Part shown: positions 38,501-47,900 of the stretch, piece after piece
Numbering within the stretch: position 1 is the first letter of the stretch
Layout: each line of letters opens with the position of its first letter
NCBI GenBank assembly: GCA_036023115.1
Contig: JAYKKT010000056.1
Span: 1,382,001-1,446,000, forward strand
DNA from: Brasenia schreberi
Lineage: Eukaryota; Streptophyta; Magnoliopsida; Nymphaeales; Cabombaceae
Length of the DNA: 64,000 bases
Reading direction: 5' to 3'
Position numbers and translations under genes: made by a program
Notes under the pieces: model-generated
Databases searched by the model: none
What the model saw: the letters and a program-made list of their open reading frames with translations, nothing else
What the model was told of the DNA's origin: nothing

Positions 38501-41500
38501 GGATGAGATCTAAACAATGAGTTGCACATGGTGTCCAATAGAAAGTCCTATAAATATCTGCTAACTCTTTCTCAACTGCTTTATATTTAGCTGCATTATT
38601 TGTAATGAATTTGACTACATTCTCTAGCCCAACCTCGCATATCACCTTATCAAACTCTTGCCTTAGGATCTCTGTAATATGCATATTCTCTGACATGTCT
38701 AGAGATCTCAAAAACATAAGTCCTTTAGGACAATAGATAAGAAAGTTTAACAAGGTCCTATTCCTCGCCTATCTTTCCATCCGTCTGTAATGATAGTGCA
38801 TCCTGTCTCCTTCCAAAGTCGAATAATATTCTTCTTAAATAACGGTCTTATCTAATAACTTTCCTCTCAACTTTTGATAAGAGGGCATCTTGTATCCTAG
38901 ACCAATATTAGCAATTGCATCTGCCATTGCCTGAAAATAAAAACTATTTGCTACATTAAATGGAATGCAAGCATCATAAAACCATCTGCCCACTACAAGG
39001 TCTGCCTTATCATAAAGTTATTTTGAAGCCATAGCAGCACAAATTCTAGGTTGAGCACCAGGTGTAGTGCTAGGAGGAAAAAATGAATGTATGTTAGAAA
39101 CAACTCTTCCTATACTCCTTCCTGAGCTTCCTCTTCTACCACTTTTACTAGCAAAATCTTCAACAACCCTCTTTCTCCTGCTACTACTACTACCAATCTC
39201 TGTTCTAGCATCTTAAGGAATACTATCAGCCAATCCAATAGCATCATCATCATCTTCCTCAAACATCTCTAAATCACTCTTCTATTGTCTCCTCTCACGT
39301 ATGCTCTCAATCATCTGAAGACATTGTCATTGAATGCCTTGTGGCAAACTTCTAACTATGTTCATGTAAGAAGCAACTTCTTTTCTAGTCCTTGCTAGGT
39401 GGTGTTTCAATCGTGAATTTCAACCACGAACCACCTTCTCACAAAACAAACTTCTTATCTTTAATCTGGAACCCTCATCTATTGTACTCCATTACCATGT
39501 TAGATCATCAAACCGAGATTGAGAGTCCCTAACACCCCTTCCTGCCATTCAATTCAATAAAAGACCTGAAAATAAAAACACTTCATAAATCCCCAATCTT
39601 CACTTAACACTCAAATAGAGTGTCTCCCACTTCATAAATACAATAAAAATCATATCCACACACTCAATAACTTCATATTTTGTCATTCAAAAAAAGCAAA
39701 CGCAAATAACACCAAAAAACAACAAATACAAAGAAAAAAATTATGAAAGACACCCAAAATATACCACAATCCTATTTAGGAGTCTTCACGGACATTGTAA
39801 AGCACTTTTTTGGGAGCTTTGAACACCAAGAAAGTGGAGAGACACCAGAGGAAGGCTTGAGCAGCGATGGGGAGCCGTGAACATACTTCAGAAACCCGCA
39901 TTTTTGTGGGTTTTTATTCTGTCAGGGATTCTTGAAAAGGGTCCCTGGGCGTATCGCCCGTATGATACAATACGAGCGATACGTGTTGTATCGTGCGATA
40001 CGACTCATATCGCATGATACGGTATGATAACTTGTATCTTACGATATAGGTTACCATATCATATCGTATGTATCGCACCATATGCTTGCGATATAGATAA
40101 CACTGTGGTGCGATACGAATAACACTTGTTGTGATGTTTTCAGCATAAATACACTAGATCCCATCCGAACTCTAAAGTTAAGTATGCTTGGGTGAAATAA
40201 TACTAGGATGGTGAGCTCCTAGGAAGTCCCCCTGTTGCACCCTCATCCAACCCCACTTAGTGTTGTAAAAGTCTTAGGTAAGGTACTCTAGGCTTGTGGT
40301 TATTCAGAACTAACGGCAGCATTAAAACTAAATTATGATGTTTCAGGTTGGAGGTTGCTTTTGGTTCAGATTCATTATCTATCTAAAGTAGAGGAAACTG
40401 CTCCTTAGTTCGGCTACTAGGAGCGAGTATTCTCTACACAATTTAAGTTTGACTTGCCAATGGTTAAGAAGGTTCGCTCAATGGATAATCAAAGGGAACC
40501 CAAGCCTAAAATTATGCTCTTGTTGACTGAAATTGACCGACCTATCAGGTTGTTACCAAGATCACATTTTTTTTTAGGGTGAGAAGTAATTTCATGAGAA
40601 AGTGATGCCGAAGTATCTAGTGGGCTGTTAGCGCTTGACCCTAATATAGCGGTACACTATCATTTAAGGTTAAAAACTAATATATATATATATATATATT
40701 TATATAATGGGTTTTCTAATTTCTGAAAATATCAAGAAATAGATAACCATCATATTTATAAATATGAATCAAACTAAATAAGCAAATTCTAAGAAGACAA
40801 ACAATAAATATTAGGTGATATATGCATGTTGAATTGTTAAATTAAAAAATAAGGACCTAAATATCACCAAGTTATTTTAAGTAGAAGAATTAAAAGGAAC
40901 TAATATATTATACTTATCTGCTCTAGAATGGTCTAATCTAATTTGAGTAACGTGCTATACTTACCTGCAAAATGAATAAAATAGTGTTAGGAACTTAGGA
41001 CGGAGAAAAAAATGTTCTTAAAAGATGAAAAAAACTTCAAGATGCACTAGAAAATATAACGCACCAAAAATTTACATAATATAATAATATAATAGGTTCA
41101 AAATATAACATCCACCAAATGACCAAAATATATAGAATATTTTAAAGCAACGTCAAATAGTTCTTAAAAAGTGAAAAAAAATTCTAAGATGTGCTAGAAA
41201 ATATAACACATAAAAAATTCATATAATATAATAATATAATAAGTTCAAAATATAACATCCACCAAATGACCAAAATATATAGAATATTTTAAAGCTACGT
41301 CAAATATAACAACTTAACAAGTCCAAAAAATAACATCCACCAAATGTGATTACAATATAAATTGAATTATTTAAGATGAACCAAAAAAATACATTTTGTA
41401 GGAGATTAATTATGTTTATTTTCGGATGAAGATCCTTGTTCTTGTAGTTCCTCTTACTCTTCATATGTTTCTTTAAAATCAAATTCTGCTTCCTCTTATT

Positions 41501-41912
41501 CTCTTTCATTGGTCAGCTTATACCATACAAGCATGTGGATGTGCTCATAATGATTTCATGTGGTTTAGTTTGCAAAGCGAAAGACAAGATACCACTAGAA
41601 CTAGAGTTGTGCATCGGTCGGCTTGGTTCAATAACCAAACCATACCAAAATAACCAAAACTGAATAGCCTTTGAATTTCAGAACTGAACCCGAACCAAAA
41701 TGTATAGGTAACCAAACCGAAATATTTCGTTTCGTTTCGGTTCTGTTATTCGGTTTACCATTTATGACTGAATTCTATATATATATATATATATATATAA
41801 TATAGGTATGCGTATATATATGTATATATGTGCATATATGTATGGATACATATAAATATATACACTGTATACATATATCATATATGTACATGTACATATA
41901 TGTATATGATAT

Positions 41913-41992
<80 letters not shown>

Positions 41993-44900
41993 GCGTATAT
42001 GTTTATATACATACATATACATGTACATATATAAACACACGTACATATATAAACACACGTACATATATAAACATACATATATATATATATACGTATATAT
42101 GTATATATACGTACATATAAGTATAATATCCATATGTATATATTTATATTTGGTTTTCAAACCTTAAAAACCGAGCCGATTTTCAGTAAAACCGAATCGA
42201 AATAGAAATTTTGGTTCGGTCATTCGATCATATCAGAATAATGCTCACCCCTAACTAGAACCAAGACTTAGACAAATTTCTCGTCACTCATAAGGCAAAA
42301 TGTCCAAATAAAAATTAAAGGGAACCAAATCCACTGAGTTCAAAGTTTCAAATGAAACAGTAATAAGCATGAGTTATCTTTAAGTCTGAATCCTACAAGC
42401 CATTACTTGTGCTACACATAACGAGGGTTCGCAGAGATAGAAGCAAGCAGAAATATTAGAAGCCAAGCCAACAAGACCACCTAACATGCTGCCTCATAAA
42501 GACTGTGGACATGGTTAGGCCTCAAGATTGGAGGTTGCTACCAAGTAGACAGAGAGGCCTCAAGACCGTGGACATCTCTCTCTCTCGCTCTCTATCCTTA
42601 ACTTGCATTAAGGAGCCCATCTTAATCATATGGTACACTTTGTTAACAAAGAAAATCCCTCTGGCGGTCTATACATCTCTCTCTCCTTACTCTTGCTGTC
42701 ATCAATTGTTTTTGCTGGTGGTGGAACCGTGAAAGAAGTATGAGAGAGGGGCAGTAAAAATTTCTAAGGTTTCAGTTTCGTTTTCATTAAATCTTTGAAT
42801 TGGATCAGGTCGACTCATATCCATATGGATCAACCCGCCTTGTATGCAAAACACAATTTAGCGGACCGCTACAATGGTCTGTGATAGCTTTGGTAGCGTT
42901 ATAATGGCCATAGGGCCACTAAAACACTATACGCTATAGCACACTATTAACTACATAGTGAAGTATCACCAAAGAAAATCAGCAAGTAAAGAGAAACAAG
43001 TAAGAATAGGCAAAGCAACAAACTAACAGATAAAATAAAAAAGTCCTAAAAGATACAGCAATTGTCATTGTCTAGGTTCTTGAATTTAGCTGATGTCTTA
43101 TTCTGATGACATATTTTCTTTAGCCAACAATCAAGGAGTTGCAACTATATCTGTATCTTCTTTTGTGACTTACTTTTTCATTCATTTTGTTTCTCCTGTA
43201 GCATTAGCCAAAAAAGAATAAAGAAAATCTTGGAACAACTGTCTTTATCTTTTCATGCCACAAATCAAGCAATGACCTGAAATACCAGTCTGTATCCATG
43301 CCTGTTTCTAGGCTACTACAGTCTCCAGTCTCCACTTCTATATATTTTCTGAATCCTCTTACCTTTTTGTGAGTCAATGGTGCCATAATGGTAGGCCTTG
43401 ACGAGTTTAAGGTTGTATGATTTCTTAATCTAGCCAGACTTATGAGAGTCACTTAAAATTAACATTTAAGAAAGGTGGAGAATGACTTCTTTACCTAAGC
43501 ATAGGCAATGAACCTGCAATCCCCCATGATGGGCTTTGTCCAGTGTAATCAGTGCTGTAAAAGGATGGATCACTGGTTGGGGCTCAAGTACGTTCCTTAG
43601 GTTATGATTTAGTTCATGGTTCCAAATGGGAGATGTGTTGCATCTTTATTGAGAACGAACCTTTTCCCCCACAATTCCATATGCAAAAAAAGAGAATGTT
43701 TCTGCTATCACCCCAACCAGGAGGATTCTTTCTGAAATCTTTAGAATTGATTATAATTTTTTCATAGTGCTGGAAGATCAACCATAGAACTCCGTCCAGG
43801 TAAGGGATCACCCTTGCATGGCCGGTCCTAAGCCCGAATAAAGGAGGAGGGTTGTGTTAGGTTTCTGACAGTCAGCGTAAAACTTTGTCGTATTTTTATA
43901 CCATGGATTACACAAATTATGAGCATTGCTTTGGGGCGTTATCGCTTAGCGACGTGCTGCAGAGCCTGAATGCAGTGAAAAGTAAGCAAGGGCCACTATA
44001 TTTTCGTCTGAATGTAGTGAATCAATTGCAGAGAGGGTTCTCACATCATGGACGGGTGTGGGTAAAGAAGTTAGTCCTGCTACATTGTCGCCTGAATGTA
44101 GTGAATAAATTACAGAGAGGGTCTCCGCATTTTTAACATGGATGGATGCGAGGGGTAAGGAAGCTAGTCCTAGATAATAAGATTCACATTGTCCGGTAAA
44201 CTAATGGAGGTGGTATATACTATGATTCGAAGAAAGATTCATATTCTATGTTTACAAGAGACAAAATGGGTTGGAGAAAAAGCAAAGGAGATAGAGGGTA
44301 CGGGTTTTAAATTATGGTACTCAGGTAAAGAAAAGGCTCGAAACGGAGTTGGTATTATCATAAATAAAGATTTAAAGGATAGTGTAGTAGACATACAACG
44401 ATATGGTGACCGAATCATGATGTTGAAATTAGTGTTAGGAGCAGAGGTTTTGAATATAGTTTGTGCTTACACACCCCAAGTAGGACTACAAGATAGTATA
44501 AAGATGGCTTTTTGGGAAGAGTTAGATAAGGTGATTCAAAGAATTCACCCAACATTGACTTTTGGTTATGGATTTACAAATAAAGAAATGAACAAAGAAG
44601 AAAAGAGTGCATCGAGCTATTCAAACTAAATGGTGAAACCTCACAAGCGAGAAAGAAGATATATTTAAACAGAAAGTCCTTTAAGGAGATGCCTGAAATT
44701 ATGTTGGTACACCTTGTGATAACAATATGACTATACATATTAGGAAAGTGGCGAAAGATGTGTTAGGTGAATCTAAGAGAGGTGTACCAACACAAAAAGA
44801 AACTTGGTGGTGGAGTGAAGTAGTGCAAAATAAAATAAGACAAAGAGGGCATGCTACAAATTACATTATGCTAAGAAAACTAGTGAAACTTTAGAGGTTT

Positions 44901-47900
44901 ATAAGAAAGCAAAGAAGGAAGCGAAAAAGGCCATCAATGAAGCAAAAACTAAAATTTGGGAGGATTTATATAAAAACTCAACTCAAAAGAGGGTGAAAAA
45001 AGATATTTTTAGGATAGCTAGTGCTAGATATAAGAAAACTAAAGATCTTAATGTTGTTAGATGCATCAAATACGAGGATAAAAAAATTCTAGTGGTAAAT
45101 AATGATATAAGAAATAGATGAAAAAACTATTTTTATAAGTTTTTTAATGAAAATAAAGATGTTAGTATTAGCTTGTGAGAGTTAGCCAAATCAGAAAAGT
45201 ATATAAAGTTATAAACCACAATTTCTATCGACGTATTTAAAAAAATGAAGTCAAAGAGGCTCTTAAACATATGAAGGGTAGTAAATTGGTAGGACCAAAT
45301 AATATTCTTATAGAAGTTTAAAAAATCCTAGGAGAAAAAGGAATCACTTGGCTCACAAGACTATTTAATGAAATATAGAGAAACCAAAAGATGCCTAAGG
45401 AATGGAGAGCGAGTACACTTACACCCATATATAAGAACAAGGGAGACATTAAGAATTGTGCGAATTATTGAGGTATCAAGTTAAAGAGCCATACTATGAA
45501 ATTGTGGGAAAAAATTATCGAACGTAGGTTAAGACAAGTATCGAGTACAACAGAGAACCAATTTAGATTCATGTGAGGTAGATCCACTGTTAAAGCGATT
45601 CACCTTTTGAGACGTCTTATGGAACATTTTAGAGCAAAAAAGAAAGACCTTCACATGAAATTTATTGATGTAGAAAAAACTTACGATAAGGTATCGAGGG
45701 AGGTTCTTTGGAGAACCTTGGAAAAAAGAGATATCCCATTGACATAAATTAACCTTATAAGAGACATGTACGATGGTGTGAAAACATGTGTGAGGACTCA
45801 TGAAGGAATGACAGACTTCTTTGAAGTTAATATTGGGTTACATCAAGGATCAACTTTAAGTCCATACTTATTTATAATGGTGATTGATGAGTTAACAAAA
45901 CATATTCAAGATGAAGTGCCTTGGTGTATGTTATTTGCAGATGATATTGTGTTAGTGGAGGAGTCTAAGGAAAAAGTTAATAGAAAATTGGAACTATGGA
46001 GAGAAGCATTAGAAAGCAAAGGCCTCCGGCTTAATAGAACAAAGACAAAATATATGGAATGTAAGTTTGATCATTTGGTTACTTCAGAGGACATAGAAAT
46101 TAAAATTGACACACATTGCATCCCCAAAAGGAAAGTTTTAAATACCTAGGGTCAATTTTTTCAGAGTGACGGAAGAATTGATGGAGATGTTATGCATAGA
46201 ATTAATGCTGGTTGGTTAAAATGGAGAGGAGCATCAGGTATTCTTTGTGATAAGAAGATACCATTAAAGTTAAAAGGTAAATATTATAGAGCAACAATTA
46301 GACCTGCCATGTTTTATGGTTATGAGTGTTCGCCAGTAAATTATCAACATGTACAAAAGATGTCTGTGACAGAAATGAAGATGTTGAGATGGATGAGTGG
46401 TCATATAAGAAAAGACCGTATACATAATGAGGTTATTAAAAATAAATTATGTGTGACACCAATAGAGGATAAAATGAGAGAATATCGTTTAAGGTGGTTT
46501 GGACATATAGAAAGAAGAATCTGTAAGAAGGTATGAAAAACTAGAATTTGAAAGTATTAAAAGAGGTAGAGGGCGACCACCAAAGTGTTGGAAAGAAACA
46601 ATAAAGAATGATCTAGCTTATTGTGTCTAGTATGGGAAAAGGCTTAGTTGTTGTTTGTTTGTTGCTGGAAGATCGACCATAGGTTTGTACTCTAAGACAA
46701 AGGAAGATTCTTAACGCCATTCTGTTCCAAGTGAACCACAATGCCATAGAAATTTCTCCACCACCATGTTACAAGGGAAGTTTTGTATATTAAACTTAGC
46801 TTCACAATTCCAGGCACACCCATTTGTGACTGCTGCTGTATAGGATACTCTGCTACCTAAAATGTCTTCCAATGGTTCCCATCATCTTCAAAAGAAACAA
46901 GTGAAGTCATCATAAGTCTGGACCTCCACATTCCACAGGGCCAATGATGCATCAATGGGCAGTGCTGCTTAGCTTGAACACCATAAGAACTTTGGGCCAG
47001 CATACATGTTTGATCAATATCGTGTACTCTGATCTAGACAAATAGTTGTAGTTCTCTGATTATGGTTTTCAATTTGATCTTGCCTTCTCTTACTGTAACA
47101 AGTTATTTCTGGCTATCCTTGGACAGCTAATTTTGAAGATAGGTCATGATGACCAATCTTGACTTTGCCATTAACCAAGATAAAATTTGGACGGCTGCAG
47201 TTGTTTTAGTAATCCACATGACCACTTAGTAGTCTAGTTGCTTATTAATAATTCAGTTGGTTAAGTTGTTGCTGAAGCTAAAATTGCCCTTATGATCCTG
47301 CTACGGTGTCTAATGCCTTCCTTTGCTTGATAATAAAATGTTTTCACTAACTAAAAGACCCAACAACTGGTTTTGGTCTACAGACAATAGTTTGCTGCAG
47401 TCTGGAAGAATTTCCACATGAGCAGTTTCTACCACCTGACCATGTTTTTCTCTGCTTTGAGAATGATGTTGCTTAACTCCACCCATGTAAGGGATCACTC
47501 TTGCATGACCGGTCCAAAGCCTGGATAAAGGAGGTTGTGTTAAGCTTGTGACAGCCAACGTAAAACTTTGTTGAACTTATTTATCATGGATTCTACAAAT
47601 TGTGATAGGGCTATGTGGAAACAAAGAATCCATGTAGCCAACCCCATTTAGTATGGGAAAAGGCTTAGTTGTTGTTTGTAAGAATGATTTGGCTTCTCCT
47701 ACCTACACTTTCAGCGTTCCTATATTTGGAACAAGGAAAAAGTTTCACTTTGAAGATTAGGCTCCTTGTATATAAGCTATCTCATGTATGCATTACTTCT
47801 GATTTTGAGCATTGATCTGAAGTCCTCTTTGGAACCAGAGAAAAAGGAACATCGAACTGTTTTCAATTAGGCATGGTTAACTTTCTTTCTGTTGGGTGTG

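Larger units (their letters stand above)
36762..40277 (+). mobile_element. Chimeric retroposon: RTE 5' end + 5S rRNA + RTE 3' end (split by hAT copy 2)
   Basis: With the hAT element (36888-40127) and one copy of its duplication removed, three parts follow in one orientation. First, about 115 bases of RTE 5' end (36762-36877: AACTCCACCCATGTAAGGG, then ggtcctaag..gataaag, aggagggttg). Then a near-complete 5S rRNA sequence (36878-36887 plus 40136-40243). Then the RTE 3' terminus (40244-40277), which matches mini-RTE E at 26 of 31 positions from CCAACCCCA to CTTAG. The TTG tail is lost. A possible degenerate target repeat is TACTC (left 36754-36758, right after 40277). Confidence 0.75.

Noticed and set aside
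36878..40243. 5S-like sequence as part of a Cassandra LTR element or a true 5S gene array
   Set aside because: Only one copy, no LTR pair or primer site, RTE sequence flanks both sides, and the internal promoter is damaged.
41828..42160. Four overlapping ORFs in the MITE core
   Set aside because: Dinucleotide repeat translation (YIYI, THTH, CVCV); no gene.
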